Shown: positions 12,979-23,875 of the stretch, one piece after another
How positions within the stretch are numbered: the first letter of the stretch is position 1
Layout: each line of letters opens with the position of its first letter
From: Brachionus manjavacas
Lineage: Eukaryota; Rotifera; Eurotatoria; Ploima; Brachionidae
Length of the DNA stretch: 64,000 bases
Assembly (NCBI GenBank): GCA_019054805.1
Contig: JAHQIY010000006.1
Location: 4,898,001-4,962,000, forward strand
Direction of reading: 5' to 3'
Notes under the pieces: generated by a model
What the model was told of the DNA's origin: nothing
The model's database searches: none
Seen by the model: only the letters and a program-made list of their open reading frames with translations
Position numbers and translations under genes: made by a program

Positions 12979-13642
12979 ATTTAAATTCAAGCAAATAATG
13001 AATGCTCACTACTTTTTTGTTTATCAATAGATTTTAAATTTATTAATAAGTATCTCAATTTGATTTTTTTAGATTATTTAGTATTCGATTTTAAAATATT
13101 TTAAATGTTCTTTTAAATAAATTAGAACTAGCATTATTTAAAAACCTTCAAATTTTAATTTTAACTCTCAGAAGAACGAGCATTTTTATCGTGTTTTTTT
13201 AATTGAAAATATTTATGAAAAAAATATAAGTAGTTTTACCAAGTAATATCTTTTTTAAGGAAAAAGATATAACTATATAATTCAAAAAGATAAATTTAAA
13301 TGAAAAATATATTTAGAAGATATAAGGATCTATGGCAGCCGATTTGTTTGATTGCTACTCACCCAGAAATCATTTCTTGTTTAAAAATGGTTAACTTTAG
13401 TTAGATGATTCAATTAATTCACTTGGCAATAAATTTACAAATCTAGTAAAGAAAAAATTCTCAATACTGGTTCTTCGTTATTTATCTATAATATTTTAGG
13501 CGATGTGCTCGGTTTTAGGTTTTTCTGAGATTTAACACCCTTAATTAGATCAAAATTTTTCTTTGAACTGCCAGCTTTAATAGATTCCAAATAAAAGTTA
13601 AAAATGCTCAATAATTATCTCTCTCAAATTATTTTTGATAAT
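12979..13642. other. Intergenic, with a possible short minus-strand exon
   Basis: Mostly AT-rich. On the minus strand about 13490-13590 reads as a Lys/Ser-rich stretch (KAGSSKKNFDLIKGVKSQKN) ending at a stop. It could be a second exon of the small membrane ORF at 13643-13891, but no convincing donor and acceptor pair joins them. Confidence 0.3.
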
Positions 13643-13891
13643 TTAAAATATAAAAAGACTGGTCAGTGACAATAGCAAACCAAAATTGAATGCTATTGAA
13701 GTTAATTTGGAAATAATGATTAAAAATGGGAGTAACAGTAAAATCATTTGCAGGATTTCTTGGTAAAGATGTATGAAATTAATCGGCTTTACACGCTTTT
13801 TTCTTCTAGTCTTAATTACACTGGCACGAGAGGTTTTTTTATCCATTTTTAATTTCCGTTCCAACCATTCTGTTCCATAAATTCTGATCAA
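13643..13891 (-). CDS. Small putative membrane protein, unknown
   Basis: 82-codon ORF that I do not recognise. An internal Met (MDKKTSRASVIKTRRKKR) begins a very basic segment followed by a helix with a strongly hydrophobic stretch, QMILLLLPFLIIISKLTSIA and FNFGLLLSLTSLFIF, enough for one or two membrane spans. Basic-then-hydrophobic layout suggests a small tail- or signal-anchored protein. In sequence this AT-rich, hydrophobic ORFs also arise by chance, so existence is uncertain. It may be one exon of a larger gene. Confidence 0.35.
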   Translation of the reverse strand: MIRIYGTEWLERKLKMDKKTSRASVIKTRRKKRVKPINFIHLYQEILQMILLLLPFLIIISKLTSIAFNFGLLLSLTSLFIF

Positions 13892-14211
13892 ATCATCACA
13901 GATTAAAACACTAAATTAATTTCAATCAATGAAATAATACCTTATTTTAGTATTTGAACAAATATAATTGAAAATTTTAAATATCAATTGATATTGAGGC
14001 TTAAAAGACCCCATTTTCATATCTATCGGAATGGTATGGTCGGAACGTTTAACTTTTGCACTTCTGTAGCAGCTGTATAGTCCAGTGGTTTCTTAATGAT
14101 ACTTTGAGTTAAAAAAAAAGAGTTTCAGAGCTCCTCTTGTCATTAATTATTAATAACTATTAATTGTTATTAATTAATTATTCCTTTTTTGTTAATTAGT
14201 TAAGTTATTAA

Positions 14212-14571
14212 CAGAGTTCTTTTTAAGTCACAAGTCTTAAGTCAAGTCAAGTCAATGACTTGAATGAAATTTTTTTTCATTGCTTATTATTTACGGTTTG
14301 TTGATCTCCTGCTGCTTTTTTTTTTAATTTTCAAATATTTTGAAATTTTTAAATAATAAAAAATTCTTTTTTTGGTCTAGGAACAAAATTTATTTAAAGC
14401 TCTATTTAAATTTATAATAAATATTAATGATTTTTTTTTGGATTAATTAAAGAATCATAATTATCTTTTAGTTTTAAAATCAGAAAATTAGTTGACTTGA
14501 CTAAACATCATTAAAAAAAAATAAAAAAAAATTTTAAGTCAAGTCATAACTTTGACTTAAAACATTATTAG
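14212..14571. mobile_element. MITE-like element, possible relative of the hAT MITE at 44.7 kb
   Basis: Starts CAGAGTTCTTTTTAAGTCAC followed by AAGTCTTAAGTCAAGTCAAG, close to the end of the well-defined element at 44675-44961. Near the far end GTCAAGTCATAACTTTGACT is an imperfect inverse of these words. The flanks GTTATTAA and ATTATTAA agree at seven of eight bases, which could be a mutated 8-base target duplication. The interior is A/T-rich and non-coding. Ends are approximate. Confidence 0.45.
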
Positions 14572-14659
14572 ATTATTAATTATATTTTATTTTTCTGCAT
14601 TCAAAGTTTAGAATTTAATAATAAAATTATTAAATAATATTTTATTAATTTGTTAGTTT

Positions 14660-17255
14660 TTAATAAGACTCTAATAAGTTAAGGTTTTGTTGTTTATTTT
14701 CAATCATATTATTTTCTAAATACAAAAATGTTTCTTCAACACTTAACTTATAAGCTGTTTGTTTTTGTTTTTTTTCGCTCATATTCTTACAAAACGAGTT
14801 TTGACTAGTTAAAATATTTTCTGAACAAGAAATTCTAGATCCAAATTTCATTTTTTCAAAGCATAATATTTTATCAATTGTTTCTTTTGAGATTTTGTCA
14901 ACACCTCCGAATATTTCCTTCATCTAGAGAAAAAATTTAACTACTTATTTTTAATAATTAATTAATTTAAGTTACTAATGGATCATCAGAGCAATAATTC
15001 CAAGCATTTTTATTACAAGTCAAATAACACTTTTTATAATTCTTATCAATTGTATCTTCGCAAAATGAATGTTCTATTTCTTGACTTATCTTTAAATATT
15101 TGCTATGAAAATTTGATGATTCAAGGAGTTCATTCATCGTCAAACTTTTTTCCTTCAAATTTTTTTTTTTTTTGTTCATCATTGTAAAAAATGTTAAATT
15201 AAGATAATCATAATCTAAATTTAGAGGAAAGTCATTTTCCAAATTTGGATCAGCACCATTTTTAAGTAGAATACTCGTAGATAAATAATTTTTATTTAAT
15301 ACCGCCAAATGGAGAGGAGTATAACCAGCATATGATTTAACATTGACATCTACTTTTTGGTTTTTGGTCAACATGTATAAGATTATTGTTCCATAGGGAT
15401 CCTTGGCAGCATAATGAAGTGCAGTAAAGCCAATTTTTTTATCAGTTGAGTTTATTTTTAGTTGATCGAAATACAACAGTTCTCTCACGATTTCAATAGA
15501 ATTTTTCAATACTGACAAATGAATAGGTGTATATCCTTCATGATTAGTGCAATTTATTACCTCATAGCAGCGGTTCCGATTAACAAATCTCAGAAATGTC
15601 TCTAAAAGTTTGAAATTTTTAATTTTACAGGCTATGTGAATAGGATTATTGCCATCATAGTCAGAAATAGAAATTTTCGCATTAGCCTCGAGCAAAAACT
15701 CACACAATTCCAACTCACTCAAATGTGCTGCAATCAAAAGAGGCGTCAGACCCATGTTATTTCTCGTATTTATAATATCTTGATCAGGTATAGTTCTTAC
15801 AATATCGACAAAAATTTCTGTTAAATCAAAATTTTTGTTCAATATACTTAAATGTATAGGTGTATTGCCATTGCCATCGGTATAGCAAAAAATATATCGA
15901 TATACTTTTAAAAGGTCATGAACAGATCTGTTCTTTGAAAATTTAAGAAGTGAATTTCCAATTTTTTCCGTAAGAAAATTCATTTTATCAATTAGAACTT
16001 TATTTTTGACATTTTCTAAATTTTGTTCATTTGCTTTCAATTTTTCACTGTCTCGGTTCAATACTTTGTCAATTCCAAAAGTTAATGTTTTATTTTTTTT
16101 TATTTTTTCGAATTCTTCGTCAAAGAAATTGTCTCTTTTTAAATTTGGTGTTACAATCGGCAAATCAAATTCATTATTTATGAACCGTGTAAATAGTGAT
16201 TTTAAAGAATGATATTTCTCTTTGTAATAATAAAAATCACGTTTTTCACTATAATAACCTGTGCTTGGTCGCAAAAGTCTGAAATAAACTTTTTTCTTTT
16301 GAAAATACAAATTTTGTGTTTTACCTGTATATTTTGGTGTATAAATAACCAGAGAAAAGTTCACATGCGAATCAAAAGCATCGAAATTGGCATTTGACTG
16401 CCAGACAATATTACCGTCTTTGTCGAGCTCAAAAAATTCTACTTTTAAATCATCTGGATCAAAATATGAGAGAAATAGAAAAATTTCCTCGTTGCCCTTA
16501 GTTGATCCGTGATTCTGGCTTACTCGAAGTATTCTCAGATCATTTACATTTGTGATGGTGGAATCAATTTTCTCTTCAAAATGGTATTTTCTTACTGAAC
16601 ATTGTGGAAACGAATCATAAATTATAGTTGAATAAATTGGATCTAATAGACGCTCAAAACTATGCTTAATTTTATCGTATGATTTTAGTTCTATTTTAAT
16701 TCTACATTTATCTGTTTGCTGTAAAAGAATTTCTTCGACCATTTTAAACTTTTCTTCACATAAAGTCACCTTATTAGAATCATCGTGTACACTGCTATTT
16801 TCAGTATCTAAAAGATCCCAGCTTACTTTTTCTACCAATTCTCTGAATTCATCTTGCGAGCATTTTACAATTTTAAAATTTTTAACTTCACAAATCATTG
16901 ATTCCAAATTAACAGGAATTAAGAATGCATGAGAATTTGAAAGCTTTTTTTTCCTCATTTCATAGTTAAGTAGTCTAATGTATCTATCACTGCATGACAA
17001 TAGATTGGGATTTGGAAGGTGTAAAAATTTTTCTTCTGTGTTCACAATTGAAATCATTAAAAATGGTTCTGCAAAATTAGGGAAAACTTCCAAATTAGGA
17101 ATATGAACTTTAAAGTTCAATTCCTCAAAATTATTGGGAAACTTTCCAATAAAACAGGCTGAAAACTTGATTGTACTACAAGGATCTTCTATAATTTGCA
17201 TTTTGTTTAAATCTTTTGTTAAATAACTTAAATTTAAAATTAAATTCAATAACAT
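14660..17255 (-). CDS. NFKB1: Divergent NF-kappaB p105/Relish-type protein (Rel homology + ankyrin repeats)
   Basis: Class I NF-kappaB proteins are latent transcription factors whose own ankyrin repeats act as inhibitor. A long exon (17255-14976) joins in phase to a last exon (14923-14660), about 847 residues. The Rel dimerisation (IPT) domain is clear at about 240-345: LRILRVSQNHGSTKGNEEIF, DDLKVEFFELDKDG, VWQSNANFDAFDSHVNF, VIYTPKY and RLLRPSTGYYSEKRDFYYY. Before it, the N-terminal Rel domain is recognisable but degraded: MQIIEDP, then KFSACFIG where RFRYxCEG is expected, and RLLDPIYSTIIYDS at 202-215. Six ankyrin repeats span about 460-675 (NTPIHLSILN, YTPIHLSVLK, FTALHYAAKD, YTPLHLAVLN). 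No KRKR-type nuclear signal follows the Rel domain. The 170-residue tail has no recognised death domain. Met19 may be the true start. Confidence 0.82.
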
Positions 17256-17577
17256 TTATTCATTCTATAACATTTATTTTATACATTTTTTAAATTGGAA
17301 AAATTACCAATAAAGATTAGATAGAAAACTTAGAATAAAAGATAAAACTTAATAATGATAAATAATTGTTTGCTTAGATTTAATTAATTATAAATAACCT
17401 TAATACTTGATTTTTGATTTGGGAAAATTACCAATAAAGATAACAAATTACTTAAATAGACAGAGACGTCTAATGTCAAGAGATCAATTACTTCATCTAA
17501 AAGATTTCTTAATTTTTACTATTTTTAAATTACTATTTAAGAAAACTAAAATGTAGTATTCCCTCAAACATTATATA

Positions 17578-18239
17578 CAGTCCCGGAAATTAACTTGTCG
17601 CATCATATCATCTGATATCATTTAATATCACTTTTTTAAACTTTACTCATTTGAGCTGATACCAGGTATTATCATTTGATATCATGTGAATTAAAATTTG
17701 AATTTCTATATGTAAAAATATGCAAATAATTATTTTTTAAGTTATTTTACGCACGTTTCGGTCAGCTTGCGTAATCTTACGTAAATATTTAAAGTTTTTT
17801 TAAAAAACGTTTTTTTGCATTTATTTTGGCATTCATATTTTCTTCAAATATCTTTATTCTGAAGCCTTAAAAAGTTACAAAATAAATTTCTTTTTTGAAA
17901 AACTTAATTAAATTTTACCAAAAATTGTGTAATTTTACGTTAAATCAAGTAAGAAACGGTAACGAATGTTGAATTTATTTATAATTTTTCATAATGAAAT
18001 TATTTAAATATTTTAGAAAAGAAGCCAATTTTTAATTTTTCGTACCAAAAAAAAATAAAATCCTCATTTTTTTGGCTGTAAGAATTTTTGAACGATTTTA
18101 CCTAAATTTAAGCTTACATAATTTTAAATTAATATACAAATCCTTACCGACCAATATTTATGTAAGATTACGCAAGCTGACCGAAACTTGCGTAAAATAA
18201 CGTAATTTTACCAATTCTGGGCTTTTTGTAGAATCACTG
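17578..18239. mobile_element. Tc1/mariner-like MITE with a long internal inverted repeat
   Basis: Both ends read TA-CAGT...ACTG-TA (TA at 17576-17577 and 18240-18241), as expected for Tc1/mariner insertion. Inside, about 17739-17788 (GTTATTTTACGCACGTTTCG, GTCAGCTTGCGTAATCTTAC) is repeated inverted at about 18154-18201 with only a few differences, an arm of roughly 50 bases. No transposase ORF is present. The outermost bases beyond CAGT are only loosely matched, and the right end seems to carry a short insertion. A region rich in ATATCATNTGATATCA-like words lies at 17600-17690. Confidence 0.6.
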
Positions 18240-18748
18240 TAAAAAAATAAAATTATTGTTTAATAAATGTGATAAAGTAAAGTATTGTTGGCAACATTTT
18301 TCAGGGGCAATGTAAGTAATGAAAAACACTAAATTGAAAAGATCCAATTAGCCGACTGTCAGTAAAGTGAACAGTAGGTAAATGATAAAGATATTTGTGC
18401 TTCATAAAATTTTCATTTCTTTTTTTGTCGAATTTAAGACTTGACTTTAATATTAAAGATTTGAAGTGAAAATTACATCAATGTCTCCTTCCGTATTTAA
18501 CTCTTCAGGTTATTAGCCTATTAGAAGGTGAAATTTTATTACTATAAGACATGCAATTTTTGCTGTTTTTAGATAAAAATAAAATTCAAATACTAATTAT
18601 ATTTTTTTATTATTAAAAATAAATAATTTTTAAAGCATTTTTCCTAATAAAAATTTTAATATAATTTCAAACTAAACAAAAAAAATGCTTATGTGACAAT
18701 TTTTTTCAAATTTTAAAATTGAGGATTAAATTAAATATCTAAGAAAAA
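18240..18748. other. Intergenic, 3' of the trehalose synthase gene
   Basis: AT-rich sequence between the MITE and the 3' end of the trehalose-6-phosphate synthase gene. No coding exon or repeat recognised. It should contain that gene's 3' UTR on the minus strand. Confidence 0.4.
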
Positions 18749-21046
18749 TTAGTTTTTTCTCCGAATCGCTTGAAGTCTTCGTTCAGTGACAGGTGTTTGA
18801 ATGGTTGACTTGATTCGATCCACATAGCCGATAGCCCATTCCAAAAAGATCTTTACCGCATCAGGATTAGCTAGTCTGTGTGAGGCTGCTGTCTTAACAT
18901 GTGGTTTGCCTACTCTGAAAGTTATGCCAAGACCGGACAAAGCTCGCATAGCGTCTTCGTCAGTTTCATCGTCACCAATGAAAACTGCTTTGTAAGTGTC
19001 GGCCCAAGTAACTCCATACAACTTTTCCAGAATGTTATACACTCCTCGACCTTTGTCCCATCCTATAGGTGGTCTTGCCTCCACAGCACAATGAGCCCTT
19101 GTTGCCTGAAATCCATATTTCTGCACTATCTCTGTCGCTTTTTGTATCATCAATTGCTTAAAGCTCGGATTGGTATCTCTCCAATGAAAAGTGACATGGT
19201 ATCTTTTTTCTTCTATCCAACCTCCATGCTCACACACATTTTCCCTCAGTTCTTTTACAAGATCGGGAATTTTGGCTCGGAATATAACCGCTTGTTCACA
19301 CTCTTCTTGGAGACCATTTGCCAAGCACAACTCCATTCCATGACTTCCTGACAAATTGATATTTTTTATTTTAATCAGTCTTTTCAAGTTGTCCATTGAG
19401 CGTCCTGACAAAATGGTCACGTCTATGTGCTTACACTCGGCCAACTTTTCCAAAAGGCTTTTGACATCGTCTGGCAAAACAGCCAGATCCGGATGCGTTT
19501 GCAATGGAACTAGAGTGCCATCATAGTCTAAAATAATGGACAAATTGTATCCTTTTAGAATCGGACCTAGCCATGATTCGTAATCGGACACATTCAAAGA
19601 TTTCATCTTCTTAAAGTTGTCTATCATGTCAACAGCATCGAAAAACGACTCGAGCCAAGTGTCCAAATTGAACAATCTTTCTCTGGTCTGTAAAGCATTC
19701 ATTCTTAATTTTCTCTCATAATACTTCATGTCATAAGCAGTCTTGATAGCATCGGCAATCAAATCCTGCTCAAGTGGGTTGACTAGCAACGCTTCGTTCA
19801 TTGTTTCACCGGCACCAGTAAATGGAGAAATAATCAAAACACCAGGATCATCTATTTGACAAGCAACATACTCTTTGGCAACTAGATTCATGCCGTCTCT
19901 GACAGGCGTGATTAGACCGATTCTGGCATCGCGATAATATCCTGCCAGGTCAAACTGGGATATGTTATTGCAAATGTATTTAATAGGGGTCCATTCAGCA
20001 GTGGCAAAGCGACCGCTGATACGACCAATTTCTCTCTCAAGCTCATCTTTTAAATTCCGGTAGTCTTCTACATCGGTTCTGGACGGCACGGCCACTTGAA
20101 AAAACACCACCTTTTCCCTACAATCAGGGTATTTCTCCAAAAAGCGTTCATAGCCGCGGACACGCTGAATAATTCCCTTGGTGTAATCAAGTCTGTCCAC
20201 GCCGAATATCACTTTTTCCTTGAAATTAAAAGGTTTGGGCGCGATTCGCGCATTTTTCTCAAACCAATCATATGGAATGCCAATGGGCAATGCTCGGACA
20301 ACACTGGTCTTGTTGCCATATTCAATAATCATCTCTTTGCGGTCAACTCGGGCGCCAAGAATGTAAAAACAACACTCGATAAAGTTACTGGCATAAGTGT
20401 TTGTGTGGAAAGCGATCAAATCACAGCCCAAGAGTCCGAGCAAAATTTCGTTTGCCCACGGGTTCAGACGGAAAATGTCCCATGACGGAAATGGTATGTG
20501 CAAAAAAAAGGCCAACTTACATGTTATATGTGCCTCGTCCAACATATTTCTGAGCATCATTGGCATCACCATCAACTGATAGTCTTGTATCCAAACAAGG
20601 TTGCTTTTTTCATTCAGATTATCGAACTGTTTCACCGCTTCAAAGGTTGAGCTGGCGAATAGCTCGTTTACGGCCACATAGGCGCTCCATTGGTCGCCTC
20701 TGAAAACAGCCAGCGAGGGTAACGAGTGCATCAAAGGCCACAATGTTCCATTACAAACGCCATTGTAGTACAAGTCAAATGTTTCTTTTGACAAATAGAT
20801 CGGAATTATTTGAGAGCTTTTGATTCCGTGAGCGATCGCTGTCGGATCGTCACTTTCGGGGATTTTCATATTTTCTGTCAAATCGTTTCCGGCCCATCCG
20901 ACCCAATATCCATCATTCTTTATCACGAGAGGCGCCAAAGCTGTCACCAGACCACCTGCTGAATTTTTGCGCACCGGATCACCATTCTCGTTTGTGTTAA
21001 TTACAAACGGCAAACGATTGGAAACAACTACCAAAGAACGCTTCAT
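18749..21046 (-). CDS. TPS: Trehalose-6-phosphate synthase/phosphatase, fused, intronless
   Basis: Makes trehalose-6-phosphate from UDP-glucose and glucose-6-phosphate and, through the fused phosphatase, trehalose; a cytosolic pathway tied to stress protection and blood-sugar function in invertebrates. One 765-residue ORF. The GT20 synthase half (about 1-465) shows SNRLPFV, GGLVTALAPL, WVGWAGN, WPLMHSLP, FFLHIPFPSWDIFRLNPW, GVDRLDYTKGI, PVRDGMNLVAKEYV and SPFTGAGETMNEA; the sugar-binding Arg and Lys (DRLDYTKG) and catalytic Asp (RDGMN) are present. The HAD phosphatase half (about 505-740) shows LDYDGTLVPL, ILSGRSMDNL, GSHGMEL and FIGDDETDEDAM, so both activities look intact. The usual VHDYHL motif reads WIQDYQLM, with Gln at both His positions. 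ATG at 21046 gives the family N-terminus directly. Base composition is GC-richer than its surroundings. Confidence 0.96.
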   Translation of the reverse strand: MKRSLVVVSNRLPFVINTNENGDPVRKNSAGGLVTALAPLVIKNDGYWVGWAGNDLTENMKIPESDDPTAIAHGIKSSQIIPIYLSKETFDLYYNGVCNGTLWPLMHSLPSLAVFRGDQWSAYVAVNELFASSTFEAVKQFDNLNEKSNLVWIQDYQLMVMPMMLRNMLDEAHITCKLAFFLHIPFPSWDIFRLNPWANEILLGLLGCDLIAFHTNTYASNFIECCFYILGARVDRKEMIIEYGNKTSVVRALPIGIPYDWFEKNARIAPKPFNFKEKVIFGVDRLDYTKGIIQRVRGYERFLEKYPDCREKVVFFQVAVPSRTDVEDYRNLKDELEREIGRISGRFATAEWTPIKYICNNISQFDLAGYYRDARIGLITPVRDGMNLVAKEYVACQIDDPGVLIISPFTGAGETMNEALLVNPLEQDLIADAIKTAYDMKYYERKLRMNALQTRERLFNLDTWLESFFDAVDMIDNFKKMKSLNVSDYESWLGPILKGYNLSIILDYDGTLVPLQTHPDLAVLPDDVKSLLEKLAECKHIDVTILSGRSMDNLKRLIKIKNINLSGSHGMELCLANGLQEECEQAVIFRAKIPDLVKELRENVCEHGGWIEEKRYHVTFHWRDTNPSFKQLMIQKATEIVQKYGFQATRAHCAVEARPPIGWDKGRGVYNILEKLYGVTWADTYKAVFIGDDETDEDAMRALSGLGITFRVGKPHVKTAASHRLANPDAVKIFLEWAIGYVDRIKSTIQTPVTERRLQAIRRKN

Positions 21047-23092
21047 AGTTTTAAATTTTTTTTTCTAAAGTACATTAAATTTTGTTTAATTAACTTGAAT
21101 CTAGGCCTAGTGTCCTGATCATTTAAAAATTTTTAAAAATTTCATTTTATCAAAATTTATTTTTTGCAAAATTTGAACGTGTTTTCAGTTTTTTTTTACA
21201 AAAATTTATTCAAATAAATTAGCTTTATTTCGATAAAGTCTAGGGTTGCTTCGATCACGTTCTATACAAGTGTTCCAATTGCTAAATATTTGTTATTTAA
21301 AATCAATTTTTCGCTTGAAATCTCATCAATAACATTAAATACTTTTTTTATTAAAATAAAATGCTAAAATGTTTATAACTGCGCAGTTTTTCTCATCAAA
21401 AGAGGAATGCCATGAATATAGCTAGAAAATTTCAGATAAAGAGATCTCTAATTTTAATAATTTATCGAAGCTATGAAAATTTTTTTTTATATTTTCAAAT
21501 ATTTTGCGCAATCTAAACAAAACTTCTGGGTATTTGTATTTTGAATGATTTATTTTCTCTTTTAATCGGCTTAATTTTTCTTTGTTTTTCAGTTTAAAAA
21601 AAAATAAAAAATTTATTCTAAGCTCTTAAATTTACTCTAAACAGGGAATCGGCATGAATCAACTCGTTAAATGGAATTCAATGGAACAATTCATTTTAGA
21701 CACTATATGACAATTTAAAAGAACACTTTCACATAGAGAAAAGTTTGCACTCTCATAGATGCCTATGAAAAGAAAATATTCAATTTTGGAAAATTATAAA
21801 AAAATGGCATGATAAGAAATTAATACCTAAAAATAATAATAATGTATGCATAATCGATCTCTCTTTCTCTCCCTCTCTCTATATTTTTAAAGTAAAATTT
21901 TAAAAAAAGTTATTTTTTTATTTCGTTTACCTTCGAGATAAAAAATAAAAAGAATATCAAAATTAAATTTGGTGCAATGCAAACTCGTTTAAATTTTTTT
22001 AACTTGAAATTTATATCGTTTTTCTATACAATAGATCATGTGATCACGATTTTTTAAATTTAAAAAGTATGAATTAGAATCTAAGCTAAATTAATATCCA
22101 AAAATTTAGGATTGACCATTTTTCAAAAAACTGATTCATCTTGCTAAAAGCGATCTAAAAAAGTTTGGTATCAAAATAGATTGAAAAATTGTCTTTAGAT
22201 ACAATTTTAGTTTACACGCTTAAGCAAATTCAAATCAGAAAATAAATTATTGAAAAACATAAATGCTTTTTAAAAATATTTGGTTTTAAGTGAATTTAAA
22301 AAGATTTAATCAAATCATAAAAATAAAAACTATATATCTATTAAAAAAAATAAAAATAAATATAAATTGATATTAAAAAACTTTTGCTTTGAAAAATAAG
22401 AATAAAATTTAGAAAAAAACTTCTTTTTATTTTATTTTAAAATTCAGCTGGTAATAAAAAAATTATGCTTCAAATAAAAGATTTGAAAAAATAATAATAT
22501 GAAATTTGTTTTTTTTTATAATGGCTTCTTAACTAGCGTGTTTGATATTAAATAAAAGTTAATGAGAGATTTATATTCTACAGAAAATTTAATTTCTAAA
22601 TTGAAAAATTAAAGCCTGAAAAATTGAAAATTAAACTCAGTCATGGACTTGTTTTTTTTAGCGCCTTGAACTCCCATGAATGATATATATTTTTCTTTAA
22701 ACGTTTTGATGAAATGATTAATCAAAAGAAAGATATTTAAAGGAATAAATAAAATAATGTTGATATAGATACCATGATTTTTTTATTTTAAATAATAAAT
22801 TAATAACCTTTTTTTATTTAGAACTTAGATCAGTACTATTGAATTTATGGAATAATTTAAATAATTTTTTATGATTCAATAAATAAAATAAAGTTATAAA
22901 GTTTTCTTTTTAATATTTTAACTTATTTTATTTAAAATTGCAAATAAGTCCTAAATTAATTAAACTTTTAATTTATCATATTTTATCACAAAAATTAAAT
23001 GAAACAAATTGAAATTAATTTACTCTTATGATTTAAGTTATAATAATAAAACTAATTTTACTTTATTCAAAAAATTGTTTTAATCTAATATT
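21047..23092. other. AT-rich intergenic region
   Basis: No ORF with similarity or convincing exon on either strand. A pyrimidine run lies at about 21861-21880. The first part carries the leader and promoter of the trehalose synthase gene (minus). Nothing else recognised. Confidence 0.45.
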
Positions 23093-23733
23093 TTATTTTG
23101 GGTTTTTGGCAATTTCTAGAATTTTTTCAGTAGCTGTTTTTTCTATAGAAACAGGCTTATTCAATTCGACTGAAGGAAAATTTTCCACAGCTCTAGAAGG
23201 GATTTTATTAGTAAATGGATTCCATGCTCCTTGAATACTTGGATTATGAGTTTTTTGTTTTTTAAGTATTCTAACAATAGTATCGCCTTTTCTTGTTCGC
23301 ATAAATTCAAGCCACTTGTTTAGTTTCTCCCGGCTATATTGATGCACGTCTAGATTCTGTTTAGATCCATTTACTAAACGAAATAATAGAATTATTTTCA
23401 TTTTTATTGTTCAAACCTACAATATTCAGCAAAAATTTTGGGTCGTCTATGACGCTTTGGCTGTAAGTAAACAACAATTCCAGGATTTTGTTTGGCAAAA
23501 TCAACTAAATCATTTTCAACAAATTCTCGTATGCCACGACTGCCCGGGTTTTCTTTACAAAACTTAAAAGTAACCCTCTGCAATTGACAAACATATCTAC
23601 CTAAACCATTTTCCAAATTAGAACTTATAAATTCAGCAGGCTGTGAATTGGAAGTCGAACGAATCGCTTGAAAGTTGAAACTTTTACTTACAAAATTAAG
23701 TACATTAGATTGTATTTTTCTAATAGCTTGCAT
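23093..23733 (-). CDS. MRPL43: Mitochondrial large-subunit ribosomal protein mL43
   Basis: Component of the mitochondrial 39S ribosomal subunit. Exons 23733-23421 and 23373-23093 give 197 residues. Family landmarks: NGLGRYVCQLQRVTFKF, SRGIREFVENDLVDFAKQNP, GIVVYLQ, then AEYLNG across the splice, and NPSIQGAWNPFTNK near the end. The donor must be the GT at 23420-23419, restoring AEYLNG as in human; the nearby downstream GT does not. The first 30 residues are basic with Phe and Ser, consistent with a mitochondrial targeting peptide. It lies 142 bases downstream of POLA2 on the same strand, and a run ending AAAAAAAG immediately precedes its start region, compatible with a cis- or trans-splice acceptor. 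Homologue call is firm. Confidence 0.93.
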
Positions 23734-23779
23734 TATCTTTTTTTAAAAAATGTTATTCATCCATTATTAATCATTTGCT

Positions 23780-23799
23780 ATGACCAAGCTATTGGTCAT
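23780..23799. other. Perfect hairpin between POLA2 and MRPL43
   Basis: ATGACCAA-GCTA-TTGGTCAT: eight paired bases around a four-base loop, in the 142-base gap between the two genes. Such short palindromes can occur by chance in AT-rich DNA, but this one is unusually GC-rich for the gap. A role in intercistronic processing is inference only. Confidence 0.5.
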
Positions 23800-23875
23800 T
23801 GAAGATATACAATCAAGATTAGTTTAAAAAAAATTTATTTATAAATTTACAAATTATTTGAAATAAAAATTTTAT

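Noticed and set aside
14065-14110. GTATAGTCCAGTGG, resembling a tRNA or SINE A-box
   Set aside because: No matching B-box, no cloverleaf, no tail; treated as chance.
18899-20579. Long plus-strand ORFs antisense to the trehalose synthase gene
   Set aside because: Shadows of a strongly supported minus-strand gene; no domain content.
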